The translations under genes and the position numbers were made by a program. This document shows, piece after piece, positions 27,344 to 38,086 of a stretch of DNA of 64,000 bases (position 1 is the stretch's first letter; each line of letters opens with the position of its first letter). This DNA is from Adineta steineri (Eukaryota > Rotifera > Eurotatoria > Adinetida > Adinetidae): assembly GCA_905250115.1 (NCBI GenBank), contig CAJNOI010000097.1, forward strand, positions 62,001 to 126,000, given 5' to 3'. The notes under the pieces were generated by a model, which saw only the letters and a program-made list of their open reading frames with translations, was not told the DNA's origin and searched no databases.

Positions 27344-30300
27344 ATGGAAGCAGGTACATTATTTAAATTCTCAAAATTTCTCTACTATTCGATTCTTCTA
27401 TTTATAGATACTCCAAAGAATGGCGATTCCCTATGGGTTAAGCAAGAAATTGATGTATAAAATGACACATAGATTTAGAGTTTTTCTTAAAATTTATTTT
27501 CTCTAGAAAATTCAATCACATTTTGTGTCTGAATTACATCGAATTGAAGGTGATTTTAATGAACATTTTACTGCGTTAAACAATGAATTTCAAGTACGAC
27601 AACCAAAATTATCAGAAATTCCACTCCTGAAGTTAGTATTGAAACAAAAATTTCGCTCATTTGTTTTTTCGAATATTCTATTTAGAAAATCAACACGTGA
27701 AATTAAAGAATCTCGTATTTTTATACCTCGAAATTCAGTTTTAACAGATCTATTTCAAATATCACATATTCAAACATTAAGAAATGTTTTTGCGGCTACA
27801 TTAATTATATTATTTTTACACGATACAATTGAAGGTATTGTAAATGATGGAAGGTAGAACATAAAGAAATGATCTTTTAAACAAAAAAAAAACTTTAAAT
27901 TTTTTAGACTAAATTTAGATTTCGACGTCATGTTTGAAAGTTTTGGTAAACTACATATTGCACTTTTTATCTGGTTACTCATGCAATTAGCTACATCAAT
28001 TCTTGTGTTTTTTGGAGTTTACTGGTGGGCTAACAGTCGAAATAGTTTCAAGAAAAATTTAAGTAAGAATCTCAGGTTTTTATACAATCATTGAGTTGAA
28101 ATTATTGTCCAAATGTATAAGACATGAGAAGAATGTCAAATTCGTAATGAATGAATTCTATACTACTGACTATATAATAAGGTTTTGTATGATTGCATAA
28201 GATTTTTCTCATGCCTGTGTTACTTTTACTTAAAATATACCAATGTAAGACAAGTTATTTCAAACTATCAGAAGTAACAACGTTCCGAAATGAAAATTGT
28301 TGTACACTTGCTATTATTGTTGTAGTGATATTTATCTTATATCTACCACTATTTAAGTTTAACATCGATAATAGTATTTGTTAGAAATTCGTTAAACTAA
28401 ATTCAAACCATATGTATTTAGTTAAGAAGTTTTGATTAATAAGCAATTATTCTAGCGATGCGTAATTCATTGTTTCAGTATCTTATTATCAGAAACTATG
28501 ACAATAGTGGCGTAACCAGGGTAGGCACCGCCGACTAGAGCCCATCGGGTCCACGTTTTTTTGGGCTCGGACCCGGACCCGGACCCGACCCGATTTCGAC
28601 GAGCACTAGTCTGAACTCGAACTGTACCTTTAGAAAATTGTTTAATCTTAACTATCCAAAAACCAAACCTGAGGAGCAAAAAAAAAGGTCTTTGATTTAG
28701 TTTTCTGAAGACCTATCAACCAGTTTTCAAATCCAAAATGGCATTCTCATGTTCATCGAGCAGTATAAAAATATCATGTCGATAATATATTTCTTTTTAT
28801 CCGGACCCGATCAGAAAAAGCTTCGAGACCCGGACCCGATAGGCTCTACCGCCGACTCATCGGACCTGTTCACTCGCTCACACGTAGTTTTTGAAAAAGC
28901 GACTTTTCTATATAGATTATATAGTATTTTGGAAATCGATAGGGCGGCGCCTACCCATCCGCCAATTTCTGGTTACGCCACTATATGACAAAATACGTAT
29001 TTCTTAGACGATATGGGAATAATCCATCCCCATTGTTAAATGGAATTTATTAATATTAGTATTTGTTTTTTAGAAGCTTATGATATGGCATGGTTATTCT
29101 CATATATTAGTTATTTAATAATATTTTTGGTTTTACCTTGTTATCAAATTGAGAAACATCAATTTCCAGTTGCTTCTGCATTGATTGTTTTATTGGAACA
29201 AGTAATATAATAATAATTAAATAAAAATCTTGATCTTGTTTTATTTCTAGATGCGACAAATGATGAAAGCTCATTCATTTGTTCGTGAAAATATTAGAAA
29301 AAATCTTTTATTAATCGGTTTGTTATGATGAAATAGATAAATAATTAAATAAACTTACTGGATTTATTTTGCTGTTACTACTATTCTAACAATATATTGA
29401 AATGTAAATGCATGACTGAATATTGCTTTAAAATAGAACTATTTTATCACTAAAAAACAAAACTCTATTTACTTGTTCTATATTTTTAGAATCCAAAAAT
29501 GCATCTGTTTGTCCAGACTATTCTAAATATTTATATTTTTTATTTGCACCAACATTAATTTATAAAGATGAATATCCACGTACTACAACAATACATTGGG
29601 ATTATGTTTTACGAATGTTTGGACAAGTATTAGCAAGTGCATTTTATGCTTACTATGTTGTGGAACGTTTTTGTCTTCCAATATTTTCTGATTTAAGTCA
29701 AAATGAAATAACATTACCAATATTTATATCTGTCTTATTTAATTCAATTATGCCTGGAAGTCTTTTTCTTTTACTAAGTTAGTTTAATTATTAAATGAAT
29801 AGTGGAAATAGAAAAGGAATATATTTTATAAAATAGTTTTTTATGGTTTTTTACATTGTTGGCTTAATGCATTTGCAGAAATGCTTCGTTTTGCTGATCG
29901 AATGTTTTATCAAGTAAGAAAAGTTAGACTTGAAAATAGTTTTTTATTAAAATTATTTAGGATTGGTGGAATTCAACATCATTTGCAAATTATTATCGAA
30001 CATGGAACATCGTAGTACATGATTGGCTTCATGCATATGTTTATAGAGAACTTTATGTGGTACGATTATATATTTTATTTGTATAAATTTCGAATATTTA
30101 ATATAGTTAATGGGCAAAAAAAATCGTGCAATTCCTTCAATTTGTGTTATACTTTTATCAGCTGTATTTCATGAATATGTTATGTTTTTTGCGCTTGGTT
30201 TCTTTTATCCGGTAATGTTTATACTCTTTGGAGTAGTTGGATGTAAGTAAATTTAGTCCTATAAAGTATAGAACAACAAAATTAATTGACAGAAATCAAT

Positions 30301-31010
30301 GATCATGTTAAGTATAATTAGAAAAAAATGCAGTAATATGTTATTATATCGTTTCTAGTACTCCACATTGTAGGGAGCTGCGAGTCGACCTAGACCCGGG
30401 TGTAGGTCGGGTACGAGTCTAATAAATTGTTTTTTTTCGGATCTGGGTTGGGTCCGAGCTCAAAAAACTGTAGACCCGCGTCTCCACCTTGCCCACAGAG
30501 GGTGCTATATATTGGTAAAACGAATCCGGGTCTGGGTCGGATCCCGGTCCAAAAAATATGGACTCGTAGCTCTCTAGCACAGAGTTTTACTAATATTCTA
30601 AACATATCTTTAATGGTAAATATCGGTATTATGACTTCAGTAGTTAGTAAACTTTCTTTACTTATTTATATTAGCGACTAATATGTTTTCTATAAAATAA
30701 CATCGTATTTATAGACATTGATATTTTTATTTTAGTGGCTTTTCTATTTTTGATCCCACGTAATCCTGGTCCAGTTTTCAATATAATGATTTGGTTATTT
30801 CTTCTCATTGGTATTGGTCTTGAAACATGTTTTTATTTTATGGAATCTTTCGCAAGAAAAATATGTCCACCCAGTGTAAATTATTATTTATTAAATTATA
30901 CAAATATATTTATTTTTCTTTAGGATCTATTTTGGGACAAAATAATGCCTCGATCATTTGTTTGTCACATTGTATCACCAGCAAGCAAACTTTTACGTGT
31001 AGACTTATAA
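27344..31010 (+). CDS. SOAT1-like: Sterol O-acyltransferase (SOAT/ACAT, MBOAT family)
   Basis: Thirteen exons: 27344-27353, 27408-27454, 27507-27631, 27686-27853, 27908-28062, 29074-29201, 29251-29317, 29490-29777, 29837-29913, 29961-30059, 30107-30242, 30736-30875 and 30924-31010, giving 508 aa. The protein is multi-spanning with the SOAT signature [19 protein letters not shown] (residues about 353-371) and the catalytic His in FHEYVMFF (about residue 410). The C-terminus contains [17 protein letters not shown]. Family enzymes esterify cholesterol or other sterols with acyl-CoA in the ER. The 54-nt intron 27632-27685 is a multiple of three and has no stop, so it could be retained. Introns 5 and 11 carry the mobile elements at 28505-28983 and 30371-30576. 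DGAT1 is a relative, but the DWWN context and His motif fit SOAT better. Confidence 0.92.
28505..28983. mobile_element. 479-bp non-autonomous hAT-like element in SOAT intron 5
   Basis: Perfect 15-bp terminal inverted repeats TAGTGGCGTAACCAG at 28505-28519 and (complement) 28969-28983, flanked by a perfect 8-bp duplication TATGACAA (28497-28504 and 28984-28991). An 8-bp duplication with this end type fits the hAT superfamily. A second inverted block GGGTAGGC[A/G]CCGCC follows in both ends, offset by 12 bp on the right. The interior has repeated cggaccc/gggtccg motifs and no transposase. Confidence 0.9.
30371..30576. mobile_element. 206-bp inverted-repeat element in SOAT intron 11
   Basis: Ends TAGGGAGCTGCGAGTC (30371-30386) and the complement of TAGAGAGCTACGAGTC (30561-30576) match at 14 of 16 positions. 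The interior is GC-rich with gggtc/gaccc repeats. On the minus strand it contains TTTTTTGAGCTCGGACCC, nearly the same as TTTTTTGGGCTCGGACCC in the element at 28505-28983, which suggests related elements. No target-site duplication is evident. Confidence 0.7.
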
Positions 31011-31115
31011 TAAAGACGTTTTTTTCTTTATTGTTATTTTTGTTTAATTTAAATAAAGATGAAAAGATTTGAAATTTATACTGAATCTAATTATTTTAGA
31101 AAAAAATAAAATCTA

Positions 31116-32452
31116 ATGACTACATTAATCAACTGTCAAGAACTTCAGGTAGAAATAAAAGAAATGTATAAACAATAAGAAATCAATATAATATATTCTA
31201 GAGAGAAGAAATTGAATCATTAGAAATGATATTCGGTTCAGCTTGGTCAAAATATGATGAAAATAGTGAAACATATCGACTTGCTCTTGAAAGAAATTCT
31301 GAACAACGTATTGAGTTACAAGTAAATCTATTTTCGAAAAAAATATACACATTAAAAATGAATAGTTAAATTAAGGTAACATTTATTGATGGTTATCCTG
31401 TACATAATCCACCTAAATATTCAATCTTTGCTCCTTGGCTTAAAGGAACTAAACGACAAAAATTAATGAATGAACTTGAGAATGTTATCAAGTAAGTAGA
31501 ATATAAGATTCATTTGCTTTTCTGACAATGCAAATATTAATGGACTCTAGACAATATAATAATGAACCTGTAGTATATCGTTTAGCACAGACTATTTATG
31601 ATTTTCTTGATGAAAAAATTGTTTTTCTAAATGATGAACAACATGATAATTTAACAAAAGGTAGTTTATTTATCATAATCATACTTTTCTTGCAGATGAA
31701 TGACTTTCCTTTTTTTATAGACAAATCAAATGATACTTGTGAAATAGATTATGTTAAATATTCTAAACGATTATCTGTTCCACAATTATCACCAGAAGGT
31801 AAAAATGAATAATATTCATTATAGAAAATGTCAGAAGAAGTATATTCTAGAAAAATATTCTTGTCCAGAAATATTTACTGATGAACCAAATGAAGAAGAT
31901 CGTGCTAGTGTTTTTCAAGCACATTGTGCACGTATTGAACATGAATGTCAAGTATGAAACTAACTGCATGTATACTTTAACTGTAATCAATACATTTAGG
32001 TTCAGATGGTATTAGATGAATTGAAAAAACATAAAAAAATTGCAACTGCAAAACATAACGTGTATGCATATCGGTAAGAAGATCATAATTTGTTTAAAAG
32101 TAAAATAATTTAATTTCATATAAACAATTAATTTAGAGTTAATACAGAAACTGGTAAGATTATCAACGAATGTAATGATGATGGTGAAAATCGAGCTGGT
32201 GAATGGGTTTTAGAACCATTGGTGGTAAGTTTCTGTTGTAATAATTCTCAACTAAATCTTTTTGTCTTGATAATTTTCAAATATTATAAAAGAAAAACAT
32301 AGGAATTTATTTTTTTTTAGTTTAATAATCTGAATAATATAATGGTAGTTGTTACACGTTGGCATCGTGATTATTCTATACATATGGGTGCAGGACGATT
32401 TACTGCTTATAAACAATGTTGTGCTGAAATAATAAAAAAATTTCTTAAATAA
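31116..32452 (+). CDS. IMPACT-like: IMPACT-like RWD + UPF0029 protein, copy A (diverged)
   Basis: Nine exons: 31116-31148, 31202-31321, 31376-31491, 31551-31660, 31721-31798, 31851-31951, 32000-32073, 32137-32224 and 32321-32452, giving 283 aa. The N-terminal RWD domain (about residues 10-120) contains EEIESLEMIFG and VTFIDGYPVHNPPKY. The C-terminal UPF0029/Impact domain starts at IFTDEPNEEDRASVFQAH and includes KHNVYAYR and MVVVTRWHRD. IMPACT/Yih1 competes with GCN2 for GCN1 and so dampens the amino-acid starvation response. The usual WFGGI...DRF block is replaced by WHRDYSIHMGAGRF, so this copy has diverged. Its tandem partner lies 84 bp downstream and keeps that block. Confidence 0.88.
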
Positions 32453-32536
32453 ATTTTCAAAATTAATTTTTTTTACTTTTATTTCATGATTATTTCTTTT
32501 CTTTTTCTTTCATGATTATTTTTTTTTCTATGGAAG

Positions 32537-34194
32537 ATGTCTGAGGAATGGGTTCAACTCCAAGCTGATGAAATTGAAGCATTAAATAGTATTTTCGATG
32601 AAAAACAATGGAAACGTGATGTCGATGATAGTCAAAGAACGTATATATTAACAGTTGATCATCGACCTGAACGAGCAATTAGTTTAGAAGTAACATTTGT
32701 TGATGGTTATCCAGTAGATGAACCAATGATTTATAATATTCGGTAGAATTTTTGCGAATAATCTTGCCATTATAAAACATTTGTTTGTATGCAGAGGCCC
32801 ATGGTTAAGAGGTGAAGAACGACAACAATTAACGACTATGTTGGAAGATATTTATTTGTAAGATAATGAAAATTCAAATTATTTTTAAAAGTAAATTTTA
32901 TCATAGAAATAATATTGGTAAACCAATAGTATTTTTATGGGCTGATGCACTTCGAGATTTTGTTGACAAATCACCTACTACTACTGAAAGTAATTAAAAT
33001 AAATTTAGATGATTTTATAATTTTCTTTTAATTCAGCTGATAATATTAATACAAGTGAACCAATCGGTAATAAATGATAGAAATTTAATTATCTATTATT
33101 TTCATTTGTTTTTGTCTAATTAGCTGATCAATATGTATCATCAATGGATAAAATAGATGTACCACCTATATATACTGATGATTCATTTGAAGATCGAAAA
33201 AGTGTCTTTCAAGCTCATTTAAGTCCAGTACATAGTAAAGAAGAAGTCCAACTTGTTCTTAATAAATTGAAAGAGAATAAAAAAATTGCAAATGCTACAC
33301 ATAATATGTATGCATATAGGTATGAGAATTTGCATTTTCTTTCAAATAAGAATTATTTATATATATGTAGAATTTGGGATGAAAAACGTAATGTTATTTT
33401 AGCAGATTGTGAAGATGATGGAGAAACAGCTGCATCTAGTCGAATGCTCCATTTAATGGATGTAAGTTATAAAAAACAAATGAAAGATTATATTTCCATT
33501 GTAAAAACAAAAAATTTAGATTGCTGATGTCAGAAATGTATTAGTTGTTGTTTCAAGATGGTTTGGTGGTATTCTTTTGCAAAATGATCGATTTAAACAT
33601 ATTAATAATGCATGTCGAATGATTCTAGTCAAACATGGTTATATAAAAAAAGTAAGAAATATATTGAAATTTTCTTCATAACTATCAGGAAACTAAATTT
33701 CGATATTTTACTATTATTAAGCTTTTTCATAATTTTATTGTCTAATTCTCTTTCTCGTAGAGAGGAGTCCAGTAAACATAAATTGTCTGATTTCTTGTCT
33801 GTCCGCAGGGTCAAAAAAACATCAAAAAATCGATTTTTCGGAAAAGACATTTGTAGAGGTATTTCGAATCTGATGTGTGTTGGGTGACCATTTGAGGGAG
33901 GGGCAGAGGTCAAAAAAACATCGAAGTCCGATTTTTCACGGCGAAGACGATACAATTCTACGAGAAAGAGCTAAGCGAGTCCCCGGACGAGCGCTACAGA
34001 TAAATACAAAATTATTTGCTATCTATGAACATATTAGTTACACTTATATTTTTAAATTAATAATATCATAAGTTCCACTAAGACATTATGTATTGAATTC
34101 ATTAGATATGCTTGCTAATTAATATAACAGATGTCTAACTTATTTGTACATATTTCAGATGCCTGATACAACAAAAACGAAATCACACAAATAA
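32537..34194 (+). CDS. IMPACT-like: IMPACT-like RWD + UPF0029 protein, copy B
   Basis: Exons 32537-32742, 32795-32857, 32907-32989, 33037-33066, 33124-33319, 33371-33461, 33520-33651 and probably 34159-34194, giving 278 aa. The RWD domain (WVQLQADEIEALNSIFDE, LEVTFVDGYPVDEP) is followed by the Impact domain: IYTDDSFEDRKSVFQAHLSP, THNMYAYR, LADCEDDGETAAS, and VVVSRWFGGILLQNDRFKHI, the family's conserved block. The short last exon (MPDTTKTKSHK, then TAA) follows a 507-nt intron that contains an inverted-repeat element; if that exon is not used, translation would run into the intron after KK. Head-to-tail copy of the preceding gene. Role as for IMPACT: GCN1 binding and control of GCN2 signalling. 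Confidence 0.9.
33748..33970. mobile_element. 223-bp inverted-repeat element in the last intron of IMPACT-like copy B
   Basis: Perfect 14-bp terminal inverted repeats CTCTTTCTCGTAGA (33748-33761 and complement 33957-33970). Inside, GGTCAAAAAAACATC occurs twice as a direct repeat (33809-33823, 33908-33922), each followed by a cgattttt-containing stretch. Flanks share only CTAA, so no convincing target duplication. No coding capacity. Confidence 0.7.
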
Positions 34195-34258
34195 ATTTGA
34201 TTAAAATATTTTATTAAACACGAAAAATGAAAAGTAAATACAATAACAACAACATCTA

Positions 34259-34579
34259 CTACCTTTTTTCAAATTCAATAAGATATTTTAATATAAGTTG
34301 ATCATGTCCACAATAGGCAGCTAAATGTATTGGTAACCAACCATATTTATTAATCGAATAAATTGATGCACCATATTCTAATAATAAATGTACAGCATCA
34401 GCTTGATTTCGAAGTATATACCGATGAAGTAATGTGTTATTGTCATTATCAAATTTATCCAAAAGATTATTTCGTTTTAATATTGTTTCTCGTTTAAGTA
34501 ATAATCGAGCTTCTTCAAGATTATTTGTATCGAGTAGATACATAAGTCGATTAAAATCACATGTAGATTTCGTCGTCAT
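34259..34579 (-). CDS. Small ankyrin-repeat protein
   Basis: A single 106-aa frame from ATG 34579 to TAG 34259. It holds about two ankyrin repeats: NDNNTLLHRYILRNQADAVH-LLLEYGASIYS and NKYGWLPIHLAAYCGHDQLI. The motif xTxLHxA-type turns and LLEYGA helix ends are typical. It has no intron and is short for a complete ankyrin protein. The stop lies in the context AAAAAG/GTAGTAG, which could instead be a splice donor, leaving later exons unfound. The upstream side reaches a 100-N gap at 34704. Function unknown; ankyrin repeats bind proteins. Confidence 0.65.
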   Translation of the reverse strand: MTTKSTCDFNRLMYLLDTNNLEEARLLLKRETILKRNNLLDKFDNDNNTLLHRYILRNQADAVHLLLEYGASIYSINKYGWLPIHLAAYCGHDQLILKYLIEFEKR

Positions 34580-34703
34580 ACAACATCACGAATGAAATGA
34601 ACATAGACTGTATCGGTGATCGATTGGAATTGATAGGAGTGCAAGAGGTCATTCGTGTTTTTTTTTCTTCCTTCCTTCGATTTGAAGGTGAAAGTAGAGA
34701 GAG

Positions 34704-34803
34704 NNNNNNNNNNNNNNNNNNNNNNNNNNNNNNNNNNNNNNNNNNNNNNNNNNNNNNNNNNNNNNNNNNNNNNNNNNNNNNNNNNNNNNNNNNNNNNNNN
34801 NNN
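34704..34803. other. Assembly gap, 100 N
   Basis: Exactly 100 N, the usual placeholder for a gap of unknown size. It removes the 5' end of the fructose-bisphosphatase gene and may separate non-adjacent contigs. Confidence 0.98.
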
Positions 34804-35926
34804 AGTTTTGTACTTGAACAAAAAAAGAAATATCCTGGTGCAACCGGTGAATTAAGGATTTTGCTTAATACATTATTGACAGCTATTAAAGCATGTGCTG
34901 CAGCTGTACGAAAAGCAGGCATTGCTAAATTGTAAGTTGAATAGATATCTGATGATAACGATAGTCAGTTGTTATGTAGATATGGTCTAGCTGGTTCATC
35001 GAATACAACAGTTGATGATCAAAAAAAATTAGATGTTCTTGCAAATGAATTGTTTATTAATATGCTCAAATCATCATATACAGTATATGTTATGGCATCA
35101 GAAGAGAATGAAAATTATATTGAAGACAGGTTTAGAATATATTTACAAATTTAGATAAAATTTTCTAAATTATTAGGGTAAATATGTAGTTTGTTTTGAT
35201 CCGTTAGATGGTTCGTCAAATATTGATTGTCTTGTCACGTAAATATATAGATTTGAATGAAGAGAAAGATTGTTTTAATCAGATTTTTATATTGATAATA
35301 TTGGTTCTATATTTGGCATATGGAAAAAAACCAGATAATGTGGATGAACCAATTGATTGTATATTACAGGGTGGTGAACATTTACGATGTTCTGGTTATG
35401 CTGTTTATGGTTCAGCTTGTATGCTTGTTTTAGCAACACAAGAAGGTGTTAATGGTTTGGAGAATTTATTTTAACTGCACCAAATATGGAAATGCCAAAA
35501 TTTGGTGATAAAAGTGCACAAAAAATTTATAGCATTAATGAAGGTTATGCTAAATACTGAGATAGAGCAACAACGGAATATGTTCATTCAAAAAAGTTTC
35601 CCGAGGTTGTTACAGAAAAACCATTTGCCAATCGTTATGTGGGTTCAATGGTTGCTGATGTACATCGTACACTTATGTATGGCGGTGTTTTCATGTATCC
35701 AGCAACGAAAGAAGCTCAAGATGGAAAAATTCGTTTATTATATGAAAGTATTGCAATGTCATATATTGTCGAAAAAGCCGGTGGTGCATCATCGAATGGT
35801 CAACATTCAATACTTAAAATACAACCACAACATATTCATCAACGATCGCCAGTTTTTCTTGGTTATAAAGAAGAAATTGAAAAACTTTATCAACAATATC
35901 CTCGTCATACACGGGCACATGAATAA
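34804..35926 (+). pseudogene. FBP1-like: Fructose-1,6-bisphosphatase, 5' truncated and disrupted
   Basis: Clear FBPase blocks in order: [53 protein letters not shown] (metal and substrate site), GYAVYGSACMLVLA, YVGSMVADVHRTLMYGGVF and IRLLYESIAMSYIVEKAGG, ending at TAA 35926. The start is lost in the N gap. Several lesions are visible: a one-base phase error at the junction before GKYVVC (35177), no usable acceptor before IGSIFGI, an A7 run at 35324-35330 that shifts frame, about 19 bases missing near 35458 (between GVNG and EFILTA), and TGA at 35558-35560 where the family has a sense codon. FBPase hydrolyses fructose-1,6-bisphosphate in gluconeogenesis; this copy should not make it. Sequencing error could explain one lesion, not all. 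Confidence 0.88.
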
Positions 35927-36027
35927 AATTCAATAGTTTGTGTATTTTTTATAATCTCAGTGCTAGTCGCCCTTCAATTTTTTAATCTCAAATTATTCAA
36001 TAATAGAATCTAGTCATTTTATTTTAG

Positions 36028-37920
36028 ATGTCGAATGAAAAAAATTCTCAACGTCTTTATCTTGGACTTGATTTGAGTACACAACAATTGAAAGGTATAG
36101 TCATCGATGAACAATTACAAACAATTGCTGAAGAAGCAATTAGTTTTAATGATAAATCATTACTTACTCATCATGTTCAACCAAATGGTTTTATTGTTGA
36201 TAAAGATGATAAACGTTGTATAACAACACCGGTGTTTGTATTTCTTGAAGCAATTGGTAGAATAAAAATATTTTTCATAGATAAAAATTTCTATTATTAA
36301 TTTAGATGTTTTATTTCAAAAATTACACGATCAAAAAAAATTTGATCTATCAAATATTGTTGGAATATCTGGTAGATTAATAATTGTTAAAATTTCTCCA
36401 TTATCTTGATTTTCTTAAGGATGTGGACAACAACATGGAAGTGTTTATTGGAAAACCAAAACAGAATTAGAAAGTTTGAAAAATTTCAATAGAGAAAAAA
36501 CTTTATCACTTGTTGATATTTTACAATCATCATTTTCTCGTATTGATTGTCCAATTTGGATGGATTCATCAACAACAGATGAATGTCAAATGATAGAAAA
36601 AGCTGTTGGTAATGCACAAAATCTTTTTCAAATAACTGGATCAAAAGCCTATGAACGATTTACTGGTAGTCAAATAATGAAAGTAGCAAGAAAAACATCA
36701 GATGTTTACGAACAAACAGAACGTATACAATTAATAAGCAATTTTCTTGCTAGTATTTTACTTGGTGAATATGCTCCAATTGATTTATCTGATGGTTCAG
36801 GCATGAATTTACTTGATATTCGTCAACATAAATGGTCAAAAGAATGTCTGAATACATGTGGAAAAGATTTAGAAAAAAAACTTTCGGAAAAACTTGTCTA
36901 TCCAAGAACAGCACTTGGTACAATCGCAAAATATTTTGTAGAACGATATGGTTTCAATACTCAATGTCAAATTGTATCATGTACAGGAGATAATCCATCA
37001 TCTTATTATGCATTAGCATCTGATCCAAAAACAGTTGTTATTAGTTTAGGTAAAGTTATTTAATTGAGTAAGTTCTATTAAAAATATCTAAATATAAATC
37101 TATAGGAACAAGTGATACAGTTATGGCTTCAATTCCTGCATCTGCAATGCCAAAAGAAGCACTTGATGGTCATTTACTTGTTAATCCACTTACAGCGAAT
37201 CCCGAAAGTAATCTTTTAATGTTACTTCTTTGTTTTAAAAATGGATCGCTTGTACGAGAACGTATGTATAATAAGTTTGAAGACGATAAAATATAATTAT
37301 TCTATATATAGGTGTACGTGAAGAAATAGCTGCAAAAGATTGGCAAGCAATGAGTAAACTTCTCGGTGAAACAACACCATCAAATAATGGTTTTATTGGA
37401 TATTTTTATGATGATCATGAAATATTACCACAAAATATTCAAGGAAGATTTTATTTTAATAAAGATGGTCAACAAATAAATGATCTTGAAGCAATATATA
37501 AAGCAAGAGCTGTACTCGAAGGACAATGTCTTGCAAAACGACTTTATTTACAAAAAGCGAATGTTGATTTAAATAATAGTGTTGACCGAATTGTAGTTAC
37601 TGGTATGAGAATATTTCAATGAAATAATATATAAATATCTTGATTTATCTATAGGTGGTGCATCTGCTAATACTGATTTATTACAAATTTTAGCAGATGT
37701 CTTTGGTAAAACAGTTTATACTGCTTTAGCACCTAATTCAGGTGCATTAGGTGGTGCTTTACGTGCTATTGATGTTATTAATCAAAAACCAAATTCAACA
37801 AGTTCAACTGTTGAATGTCTTGTTGCTGCTCAACCACGTAATAAATTTACCGCAATCTATAATGAAATGCTTGCTGGTTATGCTAAATTAGAAGATAAAA
37901 TCGTCAAAGGCATAAAATAG
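36028..37920 (+). CDS. XYLB: Xylulose kinase (FGGY family)
   Basis: Six exons: 36028-36256, 36306-36371, 36420-37049, 37106-37261, 37312-37602 and 37655-37920, giving 545 aa (animal XYLB is about 536). The N-terminal ATPase-fold motif YLGLDLSTQQLKGIVID is that of xylulokinases. Further family blocks: GISGCGQQHGSVYW, PIWMDSSTTDECQMIE, FTGSQI, CTGDNPSSYYALA, GTSDTVMA and the C-terminal VTGGASANTDLLQILADVFG. It phosphorylates D-xylulose, feeding the pentose phosphate route via the glucuronate-xylulose pathway. The start codon directly follows TTTTAG, a good splice-acceptor context, consistent with spliced-leader trans-splicing. Complete and intact; lies just downstream of the broken FBPase. Confidence 0.95.
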
Positions 37921-38086
37921 TGATATATAATACATATATATTCATGTGATTTTTGTTAGTGAATCTATCTTGATTATTTTTAATGTAGAAGTTATATACA
38001 CATTTAGTGTTATAGTAAAACATACATCTATCGTTGATTTTTTCAGATGTGATATTTTTTTAAATAAAATTTAAAAATATATATAT

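Noticed and set aside
28749..28988. 79-codon frame inside the hAT-like MITE
   Set aside because: Made of element repeats and the terminal inverted repeat; not a transposase and no family resemblance.
34557..34935. Open frames running through the N gap
   Set aside because: The X-containing frames are artefacts of the 100-N gap; only the FBPase exon to the right is real.
35558..35560. TGA in the FBPase frame as selenocysteine or recoding
   Set aside because: Other lesions in the same gene show decay, FBPase has no selenocysteine form, and no SECIS-like structure was seen.
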